From NCBI GenBank assembly GCA_002435745.1, contig DIWT01000003.1, forward strand, positions 14,011 to 42,387: a stretch of DNA of 28,377 nucleotides. The letters run 5' to 3'. Source of the DNA: a bacterium UBP15_UBA6099 (GTDB taxonomy: Bacteria; UBP15; UBA6099). The notes beneath the pieces were generated by a model. The model was not told where the DNA came from. It was given only the letters and a program-made list of their open reading frames with translations, and ran no database searches. Positions 15,036-22,427 of this stretch are shown here, in pieces (within the stretch, counting starts at the first letter, position 1; each line of letters begins with the position of its first letter). A program made the translations under genes and the position numbers.

Positions 15036-17063
15036 ATGAAAAGTTCGAGGCTCGCGGTCGCTCTGGCGTTCATCGCGGGATATGCGATGGCGCTGACGCG
15101 CGCTGCGTCATTTTTCGGCTGGGGAAACGGCCCTGAGTTCGGCCTTGGCTCCGCCGTCCTCGGTAAAATCTCATTCTTCGGTTATCCGCTTCCACAGATT
15201 CTTGGTCGCGCGGCCGGAGCGCTCCCTGTGGACACTTTCGCGTTCGCCTCCGCAGTGGCCGCTTCGATTGTTTTCGCGCTGTCGGCTGTTCTCATTTTCG
15301 CCGCGGTGAACAAGGCCGCCGGGGAAGGTTTCGCGGGAATCGCGGGCGGGGCAGTCGCCGCCGCCGCCTTCTGCGCGTCCCCTGAAATCGCCGCTCAATT
15401 CAGAACGATGTCAGCCGGAGGGTGGACAGTTTTCATTGCCGCCGTGTCGCTTGCGGCGTGTATGTGGGCCGCCCGTGAACCGGGCCCGCGGCCGCTGGCC
15501 CTCCTTGTCTTCGCCGCCGCCGCAGGCGCTTTCCACCACGGGATTCTTCCGCTTCTCTCGCTTGGCGCGGCGCTCCCGACGGCGCTTCGCGGCAGATTCG
15601 GCCCGGCAAGACCGGCTTATATCGCGGCTGCGGTTTTCATGGCGCTCGCCGCTCTTTCTCCTATGATTTTTGCCGCTTTCAGACCGCCCATCTACGTAAA
15701 CTGGGACGCGCCTCTGGCCCCGTGGCTCGGATATAACACACCTGTCGCAAATCCCGCGCCGCTCATATTCAGAGGCGTCGAGGCGTCGAACTTCCTGTAC
15801 GGCGGCAGCTCGCTGCTGCGGCTCGCTTTCTCGTCCTTCCCTCCCATAGTCGCGCTGGGCGCTATAGGAACCGCGCTCCGGAAGGATAGAGCCGACGCGT
15901 CCATCCCCGGCCTTTGGGCCGCCGCCGGCATAACCGCCATTGCCGCCCTTGCCTCCCCCGAAAATGTCAGAGAAGCCCATCTCGCCCTTGTCGCCACAGC
16001 GCTCGTCGCCGCAGGCTCGGCAGGCATCGCCGAACTCGTCAAACTCGCCTCCCCGCGCTCCTCCGCGCTCAAAACAGCCGCCGTCTGCGCCGTGTGCGCC
16101 GCCGTCGCCGCCTTCCCCTTCGCCGTCAACTCGGACAGGCTGGCGGACATGAGACATGACGGCTCCGCCCCTTTCGCCGAAACCATCCTCAAAACCTCCA
16201 GACGCGACGCCGTCCTAATCATCGACCACAAACCCGACCCCCTCTTTTCTCTCGAATACTTTCAGGGCGCGCTCAACCTCAGGCCCGACATCGTGGTCGT
16301 TCGCCCGCCATTCATCATCAATGAGCCTTACAGAAAATCGATACGGCTCCTTGCCGCCGGGCAGGAAATCATCCCCTCCGAAGTACACTACAAAGCCCTG
16401 CTCGAACAACTCGCCGGCATAGCGCCGTCCACTCAAAAACCATCCCGCGTCGTCAGGGAGCGCCTGCTGGACGGCCTCGTTTCCATAATGCACGAGACGC
16501 TCCTCTTTATGAACTACCCGTCAAGGCCCGTGTATTACAATAAAATAGAAAAGCTGGTGACTTCCCGCCTGTATAAACTCATGCAGTTCCACCCGGAAGG
16601 GTTCCTGTTTAAACTATCGTCCGAACCGCAGTTGATCTCTATGGAGGAGTTGGCCGCGCTAGGCAAACATCCCGCCGCCGCCGGAAACGCCGGGAGCGCC
16701 ATCGTCTCCGATTTCATATCGGAAACCGCGCAGAATTTCTGGTCGCAGAAACGCATAGCGCCCGCACTCGAACTTTTCAGGACATGCACGTCGCTTCATC
16801 CGCGCAACATCGAATGCGGATTCTTCACCGGGCTGATTCTCAAACAGCAGGGCGACTACGCCGAGAGCGAAAAGCATTTCTATCAAACGCTGAAGTTGCT
16901 GGATGAAAAGAGCATGACAGGCCCGACAGAGACCATCGATATGTTTATGTATGAAAGAATATACACAGAACTGGGGATGCTTGACGAGGCGGAGAAATAC
17001 AGGCGGCTGTCTCAGCCGGGGATGCCCGCCAACATCGTTCCGCCTGTGGCGCCCCCGCGCTGA
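15036..17063 (+). CDS. DUF2723-like polytopic membrane protein with C-terminal helical/TPR-like domain
   Basis: The 675-residue product starts with many membrane segments (to about residue 350). Its first loop, GNGPEFGLGSAVLGKISFFGYPL, matches the DUF2723 pattern of an acidic residue followed by a Gly-Tyr-Pro-Leu stretch. Members resemble GT-C glycosyltransferases, and some are annotated as protein O-mannosyltransferases. The soluble C-terminal part contains SLEYFQGALNLRPDIVVVRPPF, the family's usual post-membrane motif, and ends with helices resembling a TPR pair (around residues 585-660). ATG 15036 is chosen because CCGGAG lies nine bases upstream; the TTG at 15027 abuts that site. Function is inferred from family only. 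Confidence 0.8.
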   Translation: MKSSRLAVALAFIAGYAMALTRAASFFGWGNGPEFGLGSAVLGKISFFGYPLPQILGRAAGALPVDTFAFASAVAASIVFALSAVLIFAAVNKAAGEGFAGIAGGAVAAAAFCASPEIAAQFRTMSAGGWTVFIAAVSLAACMWAAREPGPRPLALLVFAAAAGAFHHGILPLLSLGAALPTALRGRFGPARPAYIAAAVFMALAALSPMIFAAFRPPIYVNWDAPLAPWLGYNTPVANPAPLIFRGVEASNFLYGGSSLLRLAFSSFPPIVALGAIGTALRKDRADASIPGLWAAAGITAIAALASPENVREAHLALVATALVAAGSAGIAELVKLASPRSSALKTAAVCAVCAAVAAFPFAVNSDRLADMRHDGSAPFAETILKTSRRDAVLIIDHKPDPLFSLEYFQGALNLRPDIVVVRPPFIINEPYRKSIRLLAAGQEIIPSEVHYKALLEQLAGIAPSTQKPSRVVRERLLDGLVSIMHETLLFMNYPSRPVYYNKIEKLVTSRLYKLMQFHPEGFLFKLSSEPQLISMEELAALGKHPAAAGNAGSAIVSDFISETAQNFWSQKRIAPALELFRTCTSLHPRNIECGFFTGLILKQQGDYAESEKHFYQTLKLLDEKSMTGPTETIDMFMYERIYTELGMLDEAEKYRRLSQPGMPANIVPPVAPPR

Positions 17064-17094
17064 CATCGCGCCCGCGCCGCAAGCGCGCCGCTTC

Positions 17095-17433
17095 TCAACT
17101 CTTCGCTTTTATCATTATCAGCGCCATCTTGAATCTCGACGCCGCGTTCAGCGAGTGCGGCACGTTCGCGGGCATGATTATCGCCTCCCCGCTCCCCACC
17201 AGATTCCGCTCGCCTCCCACGAATATCTCAGCCTCCCCGTCCAGCACGTGAACCATCGCGTCGAACGGAGCCGTGTGCTCGCTCAACCCCTGCCCCGCGT
17301 CGAACGCGAACAGCGTCACATTCCCCGTTTCCTTCTTTATGACTTCCCGGCTGACAACCGACCCTTCCGCGTACTCCACGAAATCCGCCAGTTTCACCGG
17401 GGCCGCGAGCGGCTTGCTTTTTTCCTCTGTCAT
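17095..17433 (-). CDS. Small single-domain cupin protein
   Basis: The 112-residue product is one cupin barrel. Motif 1 is present in reduced form (EHTAPFDAMVHVLDGEAEIFVGG): the usual HxH pair has only its first His. Motif 2 is clearer (GEAIIMPANVPHSLNA). Small cupins bind metals and act as sensors, isomerases or dioxygenases; the lost His leaves metal binding uncertain. A GGAGAG sits six bases before the ATG. The gene is convergent with the DUF2723-like gene (31-base gap) and divergent from the SnoaL-like gene. No function is assigned. Confidence 0.87.
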   Translation of the reverse strand: MTEEKSKPLAAPVKLADFVEYAEGSVVSREVIKKETGNVTLFAFDAGQGLSEHTAPFDAMVHVLDGEAEIFVGGERNLVGSGEAIIMPANVPHSLNAASRFKMALIMIKAKS

Positions 17434-17539
17434 GGTTTCTCTCCAGATAAATATTCAAGAACCGGAATCCCTGATAACGCGTCTAATAATAGCGCGCTCC
17501 GGCCCCCCGCGCAACAACGCGCCTGACACGCCCCGCGTG

Positions 17540-17548
17540 TGCTATAAT
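17540..17548 (+). promoter_or_regulatory. Extended -10 promoter of the SnoaL-like gene
   Basis: TGCTATAAT is a perfect -10 hexamer (17543-17548) with the TGn extension that can replace a -35 element; none is visible at the usual distance. The transcript would start near 17555, with a leader of about 70 bases. Confidence 0.5.
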
Positions 17549-17623
17549 TAATTCAGAACGGCCCGGACGCCCGCGCCGGCGGCCCGCGCCGATTCAGTCT
17601 TTGACCATTGGAGACATATTGCG

Positions 17624-18022
17624 ATGATGACGAAAGAACAGGCCCGCGAGTTCGCTTCCCGATGGCTCCCCGCGTGGACAGGCAACGACCCCGCAAAACT
17701 CGCGTCATTCTATTCAGACGACGCCCTCTATCTCGACCCCGCCATCCCCGGCGGCGTCAAAGGCAAGGAAGCCCTGCTGAAATACTTCGCAAAACTTCTC
17801 GCGCAGAACCCGGATTGGGTGTGGACCCAGATAGAAGGCATCCCGATGGAAGGCGGTTTCCTCAACAAATGGCGGGCCGATATCCCTGTGGGAGCCGAAA
17901 CCCTCGTCTGCGTCGGCGTCTGTTTCGTACAGTTCGACGACTCCGGAAAAATCCGCCGCAACGAAGTCTATTTCGACAGAACCCCACTCGTCGAGAAAAT
18001 CATGAAACTCAAAAACAAATAA
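17624..18022 (+). CDS. SnoaL/NTF2-like domain protein
   Basis: The 132-residue product has the N-terminal helix and strand pattern of the NTF2/SnoaL-like alpha+beta barrel (FASRWLPAWTGNDPAKLASFYSDDALYLDP, then GVKGKEALLKYFAKLL). This fold holds small hydrophobic ligands and covers polyketide cyclases, isomerases and many stand-alone proteins of unknown activity. Two Met codons lie in tandem (17624 and 17627), with GGAG about 11 bases upstream. No substrate can be inferred. It is the last GC-rich gene before the AT-rich island. Confidence 0.83.
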   Translation: MMTKEQAREFASRWLPAWTGNDPAKLASFYSDDALYLDPAIPGGVKGKEALLKYFAKLLAQNPDWVWTQIEGIPMEGGFLNKWRADIPVGAETLVCVGVCFVQFDDSGKIRRNEVYFDRTPLVEKIMKLKNK

Positions 18023-18371
18023 CCCGCCCTCTCCACGACACCATCGCCTTGACGTCTGTCAAGGAGAATTATTGCTGTAACTAAGCGAGCGAAACAATTT
18101 TTCTAATATGTCTGTATTTTTTAGATAATATTGCAGAAATATCGTCGTAGAATTTATGAAGTTAATCCTAACAAGGCATAAGAAAAACAGGGGAATTAAA
18201 TTTGGGTAAATTAAGAACACGTTAAACATTCATCTATTTGCAAAGAAGCTTTTAACATGGTGTTGGAGTATGAATTTTGATAGTTATTGTGTTAACATAT
18301 GATGATAGGTAATTAAAATATTAACATGGCCATATCGGTAGTGAATGAGTTATCGTATATGCGGGAGGGAA
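18023..18371. other. AT-rich left edge of the island, no gene
   Basis: No gene is supported in this stretch. A perfect inverted repeat CCTTGAC-GTCT-GTCAAGG (18047-18064) marks the point where composition switches from GC-rich to AT-rich. It has no following T-run, so it is not a standard terminator. The rest has many stop codons in all frames and holds the promoter at 18292-18319. Confidence 0.5.
18292..18319 (+). promoter_or_regulatory. Promoter of the first island gene
   Basis: TTAACA (18292-18297) and TAAAAT (18314-18319) are 16 bases apart. Transcription would start near 18326, leaving a leader of about 45 bases with a GGGAGGGA ribosome-binding site. Chance matches are common in such AT-rich DNA. 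Confidence 0.4.
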
Positions 18372-19898
18372 ATGAAAACGCCGATACGAACAATTATTGT
18401 TGTCACTGCAATTATCCTCCTAGCCCCCAAATGCTCCTTCTCAGCATTGTACACGATAAACACAGACAGAGCGGCATACTGGAATGACCGATTCTGGTTT
18501 TCTGAACGGATGCCTAAGAAGTGTGAGGGTTTGTTGTGCGAAAGGGGCCACAAGATTTACAGTTATGATATTAACTCAAAGGAACCTCCCCGACTTGAGT
18601 TTCAGATCAAACTTCCCGTTAGAAGCTTCTGGATGGTAGGCGATACTGACAGATTATGGCTAATTTCCGATGAAACCACGGGGTATTTCAAGGGGGAAAA
18701 ATATCTGCAAGTTGAAACGGATGAAATGCCTGCTGATTTTACCAAACCGTTTATATTTCATGGCTTCCCGACTGTAATTGAACATAAGAGCAAAGACTAT
18801 ATCTTGAAATCTTTCAGTGAAGATGCTTGGCAGGAAGTGAGTTCCTTCAAACTCGTTCACGATAATGATGATGATGCGGATGAGTTTCTCGAAACTATCG
18901 TGATAGGTGATGATTTACATTTATTCCTGAGCAATAAGGGAGGTATATATCATCACATAGGAATACCAGACGAGGAACATGCCGAATATAAAAAGTGGGA
19001 ACCTGTCACAGATTATAGCGGATATTGGGTAACTGCTGACATTGGCGGCAAACCTAGCGTTTTTTATAGTGTTGGGAGTTTCTTATGGGGTGGGATAGAA
19101 GGTTTTGTTTTAACAGAGAATGGATGGGAGAATATTTATAGAAGCGCCAACTCGATATTCGCCGGAGAGAGAAGTTTTGGGGTTTTCCCAATAGCGGGAA
19201 ATAATTATTTAGTGTTTCAGGAGACTATGTATAGGGCTAAGGGCATTGTGGTTGATGGCGACAAAGTTGTATCATCCTTCAGAATCGGAGAGGTTTCGAT
19301 GCTGGGGGCAATGCTGTTCTTCGAACTGCTGCTCATTTTCATACTCATCGGCGGACTTGTCGTAATAATGTTAAATCCATTCTGGGCTTACAGGTATGCC
19401 ATCACGCAGTATTCGGAAACAAGGGAGTATCCTATAGACGAAGTAAATGTCCACGATATAATGTCACGCGATTACTCCAAGACCAAATCCTATGTAATAA
19501 AGCCTCGTCCGGAACACAAAGCCTTAACAATACGCCCGAAATTTTCGCAGCGATTAACTCCGGGTTGCGGGATGAAGGCCATTTCACTATCAATCATGTA
19601 TTTTGATGAGTCAGCAGGCAAGGTAAAAATCAAACTTGTTTCAAAGCTCCCTAATTTTCTTCTGTTGATATTTTTGAGTCTTTTTCTTGTGTTTATACCG
19701 CTTCTATCAAATACATATGGCATAGATTCAAAGGGCAACATGCTTGTTTATATCACACTTATGATGTTCTTCGTTGTAGTTCCAGTAGCATTATTATTTC
19801 AGGTCAGAATGGGGAAAAAACAATTCAAAGAGTTTTTTGATCTTATCCTTGTATATTTTGGAGTCGAAGAAAAAAAAGAAATCGAAAAATTATTATAA
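18372..19898 (+). CDS. Unrecognised exported membrane protein, island paralogue A
   Basis: I do not recognise a family. The 508-residue product starts with a signal peptide (MKTPIRTIIVVTAIILLAPK, then SFSA). An extracytoplasmic domain of about 280 residues follows, rich in short beta-strand/turn units with Trp, Gly and Asp (DRLWLIS, DDLHLFLSNKGG, GGIEGF), perhaps propeller-like. A membrane helix near residues 300-330 leads to a cytoplasmic domain of about 95 residues (YAITQYSETREYPIDEV and onward), then two more membrane helices and the tail FFDLILVYFGVEE. ATG 18372 is chosen because GGGAGGGA lies just upstream. The convergent neighbour at 20062-21546 is a divergent copy. The domain order suggests sensing outside and acting inside, but this is inference. 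Confidence 0.88.
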   Translation: MKTPIRTIIVVTAIILLAPKCSFSALYTINTDRAAYWNDRFWFSERMPKKCEGLLCERGHKIYSYDINSKEPPRLEFQIKLPVRSFWMVGDTDRLWLISDETTGYFKGEKYLQVETDEMPADFTKPFIFHGFPTVIEHKSKDYILKSFSEDAWQEVSSFKLVHDNDDDADEFLETIVIGDDLHLFLSNKGGIYHHIGIPDEEHAEYKKWEPVTDYSGYWVTADIGGKPSVFYSVGSFLWGGIEGFVLTENGWENIYRSANSIFAGERSFGVFPIAGNNYLVFQETMYRAKGIVVDGDKVVSSFRIGEVSMLGAMLFFELLLIFILIGGLVVIMLNPFWAYRYAITQYSETREYPIDEVNVHDIMSRDYSKTKSYVIKPRPEHKALTIRPKFSQRLTPGCGMKAISLSIMYFDESAGKVKIKLVSKLPNFLLLIFLSLFLVFIPLLSNTYGIDSKGNMLVYITLMMFFVVVPVALLFQVRMGKKQFKEFFDLILVYFGVEEKKEIEKLL

Positions 19899-20061
19899 GC
19901 GGCTGCTTTCAAAACCAGCATGTGTGCCTTCGGCTGTTCCTGAATCGCAGTTAGCCCAGCATCAGGTCAAACAACTCTTCACCCCAAAACAGGTGACTAC
20001 AGCAGAACTAATAATTACACGAGCGCAAGAAGATTCGCCACTATTCTTTTGAGCATTGTAT

Positions 20062-21546
20062 TTAAATCAATTCATTTGCATCCACAGCCTCTTCAATTCC
20101 AAGCGATACTAAAAACAGGTGGAAGAACTGAGAGCACTTGTTTTTAGATGTTGAACTCCAAGCCCATATCGCGAACGGAAGAAAAATACATATCGACAGA
20201 ATCATCAAAACAAACAGGATAACCATCGTCAACGGCATCTTTACTGTCATTGTAACTTTTACAACTCTACCCGCTTCCTCAAACTCGATAATCGCCGGGA
20301 TTAGCGGAGTGAATCCAAAGTTTGCCGAACTCTGGAAGAAACTATGCCGGACTGATATTGCATTCTTCTCAGGCCACTTTTTCACATTAAGTCCTTTGAT
20401 CTTCTTAAACTCTGCGTTCATTATTGCCGCAACGTCAACCTTCTCTCTCGGATATTCTTTTGTTTCGTGGAAGCGGGTGAGCGCAAATCTGGAAACTTTA
20501 AATGGGTTCCTGAAAAACCTGACGAAGAAAAATATCAAAAGAACAACGGGTACTATCAGTATAGCATAGGCAATTATTTTAATCGACAGATTATACAGAG
20601 TAAGTTTAGAACCCAGCATAGTTCTTGATATTTCTTCACCATTTTGAAATGTTATTGCTTCCAGCCAGCCTTTTTCCGAATCATGCAACAGCAGGAAATC
20701 ATCATTCTGTCCTGTCGGATAGACTCCGTAACAGTTGGTGGCATATATGCTTGCTTTGGGCTTGAAAAAACGTTCCCACTTGTTCTCTGCCAGTTTGAAC
20801 CCCTCTATGTGAGCCAACAGACCACCCACAGGATAAAATATAGTCACTTGATCTTTGAATATGACACTGGCCCAGTATCCGCCACAGCAATATCCGCCTA
20901 TTGTGGTCAGCAATTCCCACTGCGTTACATCCTCGTATTCTCCTGTTGGGATACCTTCATAATGATATATTAAGCCGTCCTTATTCTGTAGAAACAAGTG
21001 CAATATATCTTGGTCGGCGATGACTTCCATATACCACCAGATATGTTTATCCGGGCGATTATGTTTAACCGTGAATGACTCGCCTTTAGTCCATTCATTT
21101 TCTCCAAGTGTATACAAAGTAAGGGAATAGCCATCGTTATCCACAACTGCTGGCCTGCCATTATACAGAAAAGGCTTCGTAATATCCGATAACTTATTCT
21201 TCATATCAACAAATGTGAGTTGACCATCTTTATAGTAGCCCACCGATTTTGCCGAAATTACCCAAAGCCTGTCTTCACCGTCGAAAAGCCAGAAAAGCTC
21301 CAGTGGAATAGACACACCTGCCTCTACCCTAGGTTTCTCTTCACTGCCCGGCTCAACGCTATATAGCATCCATGTAACGCTCTTTTCAGGCTCGCCAACA
21401 TCATGGGAACGCACTCCAAACCATACGCGCCCGTTCCAGAAGGAACCTTTGTCCTCCCATACATCCCTCTCCTTTAGCGCGTAGCATGAGGTGGAGAACA
21501 GCAAAATAAGAAGCATCCACAACGATATTTGTCTTACTCGTCTCAT
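20062..21546 (-). CDS. Unrecognised exported membrane protein, island paralogue B
   Basis: This 494-residue protein aligns along its length with the convergent neighbour: FWNGRVWFGVR with YWNDRFWFSER, DRLWVISAKSVGYYK with DRLWLISDETTGYFK, DILHLFLQNKDGLIYHYEGIP with DDLHLFLSNKGGIYHHIGIP, the cytoplasmic RFALTRFHETKEYPREKVDV with RYAITQYSETREYPIDEVNV, and the tail FFHLFLVSLGIEE with FFDLILVYFGVEE. It has a signal peptide ending near STSCYA, an extracytoplasmic domain, a membrane helix near residues 325-350, and the same cytoplasmic domain. Only one further membrane helix precedes the tail, where the paralogue has two. The ATG is preceded by GGGGGAT. The function is unknown. No third gene is linked. 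Confidence 0.88.
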   Translation of the reverse strand: MRRVRQISLWMLLILLFSTSCYALKERDVWEDKGSFWNGRVWFGVRSHDVGEPEKSVTWMLYSVEPGSEEKPRVEAGVSIPLELFWLFDGEDRLWVISAKSVGYYKDGQLTFVDMKNKLSDITKPFLYNGRPAVVDNDGYSLTLYTLGENEWTKGESFTVKHNRPDKHIWWYMEVIADQDILHLFLQNKDGLIYHYEGIPTGEYEDVTQWELLTTIGGYCCGGYWASVIFKDQVTIFYPVGGLLAHIEGFKLAENKWERFFKPKASIYATNCYGVYPTGQNDDFLLLHDSEKGWLEAITFQNGEEISRTMLGSKLTLYNLSIKIIAYAILIVPVVLLIFFFVRFFRNPFKVSRFALTRFHETKEYPREKVDVAAIMNAEFKKIKGLNVKKWPEKNAISVRHSFFQSSANFGFTPLIPAIIEFEEAGRVVKVTMTVKMPLTMVILFVLMILSICIFLPFAIWAWSSTSKNKCSQFFHLFLVSLGIEEAVDANELI

Positions 21547-21604
21547 GCCTATCCCCCTTGCGCTTACATAAAGCTTAGAAGCAACAATATGATTGACTTA
21601 AGAG

Positions 21605-21610
21605 ATTATA
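21605..21610 (-). promoter_or_regulatory. -10 element of island paralogue B
   Basis: On the minus strand a perfect TATAAT lies at 21605-21610, about 60 bases before the ATG at 21546. The -35 region is poor. Transcription would start near 21598. Confidence 0.35.
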
Positions 21611-22147
21611 TCATATTGCTATTGAGATTTAGATAAGACTTTAGGTTTTATCTTATATACGCAGTGACTGAAGGATTCTATGGAATTGGGTGAATGAATC
21701 GGATTCATAATAGGAAAAGCAACGTGGTCATGGTTCGAATGGGAACATATCGATCTGTCCAACTGCATATTCCATTTGTTTTTCGCAGAAATCATCCACT
21801 CTCACCAACAGTAGCTTCCCATTTAAAACCGTCACGTATGAAAACGGGTTGCAATAGCGGGTTTTTATATAGGGGAATGCGGGAGTGAGCAAAAGAGGCG
21901 ACTCGCCGGGTTGGCTTTATAACAAGCTTGCCATTATGCGAAGCATTATATGGTTCTACTCATTGTGCCGGATTGCTCCCACAACCCTGTTGTGGGTGTG
22001 AGATGGGTAAAACCAATTAAGAATTGGCATAACACCGTTTTCATAATGTTTTTCCCAAGATACGCGTCTATGGAAAAACGAAACTTCCCCGCCGGGCTAT
22101 TAAGAAATGTTTATTATGGGATTTCAAGGGATTTTGTTTAACACGGA

Positions 22148-22168
22148 TTCGCCGATAGAATCGGCGAA
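22148..22168. repeat. Short palindrome (hairpin)
   Basis: TTCGCCGAT and ATCGGCGAA form a perfect 9-base-pair stem with a 3-base AGA loop. There is no T-run on either side, so it is not an evident terminator. Confidence 0.7.
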
Positions 22169-22266
22169 CCGGAGCTATTGTTCATAGCGGCGAACTGCTT
22201 CGTTGCAGCCACATTGTTTTTGTTCATTAGAGACGCGTTTTACTCGCCTATTAACTGCGACAATTT

Positions 22267-22287
22267 GGGGCGGGGCAACCCCGCCCC
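22267..22287. repeat. GC-rich palindromic intergenic element
   Basis: GGGGCGGGG and CCCCGCCCC form a perfect 9-base-pair stem around CAA, followed by TAC. A similar palindrome, also followed by CTAC on the plus strand, is at 23986-24007. GC-rich palindromes of this kind often occur as dispersed intergenic repeats in bacterial genomes. Confidence 0.65.
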
Positions 22288-22292
22288 TACTT

Positions 22293-22365
22293 CAAAAATA
22301 CGCCTTGAGTTCCGCGTTTCATCCGCTCTGAACAATCGCTCCCGAATCCTAATGGCGGATTCGGG
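22293..22365 (-). repeat. Dispersed 73-base hairpin repeat, copy 1
   Basis: The minus strand of this segment aligns without gaps to the plus strand of 28278-28350, with 59 of 73 positions identical by my count. It begins with the hairpin CCCGAATCC/GGATTCGGG (22341-22365) and continues into a conserved unpaired tail containing TTCAGAGCGGATGAAA and CAAGGCG. Differences concentrate in the hairpin loop and the middle of the tail. It lies between the AT-rich island and comM. Confidence 0.8.
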
Positions 22366-22392
22366 TTTAATGCTTTCCCTTAACTGCGAGGC

Positions 22393-22421
22393 TTGTAAAA
22401 GCGGCGTAGGCGGGTTAAAAT
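22393..22421 (+). promoter_or_regulatory. Promoter of comM, start codon adjacent
   Basis: TTGTAA (22393-22398) and TAAAAT (22416-22421) have the ideal 17-base spacing. The -10 ends six bases before the ATG at 22428, and no Shine-Dalgarno sequence lies between. Transcription is predicted to start at the ATG itself. Confidence 0.6.
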
Positions 22422-22427
22422 AACGCC

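Larger units (their letters stand above)
21547..22392. other. Long non-coding right part of the island
   Basis: No convincing gene is found in about 850 bases. Short open frames on the plus strand (for example 21694-21888 and 21950-22141) lack good ribosome-binding sites and resemble nothing known to me. The right third holds three hairpins: TTCGCCGAT/ATCGGCGAA (22148-22168), GGGGCGGGG/CCCCGCCCC (22267-22287) and CCCGAATCC/GGATTCGGG (22341-22365). The last is part of a repeat found again beside tRNA-Met. The region may contain decayed genes, an untranslated RNA or repeat elements. Confidence 0.5.

Noticed and set aside
21694..22141. Two short plus-strand frames (about 64 codons each) in the island
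   Set aside because: No ribosome-binding site, no recognisable motif and no conserved pattern; frames of this length arise by chance.
18047..22392. The island as a prophage or transposon
   Set aside because: No integrase, transposase, phage structural gene or clear terminal repeats were seen.
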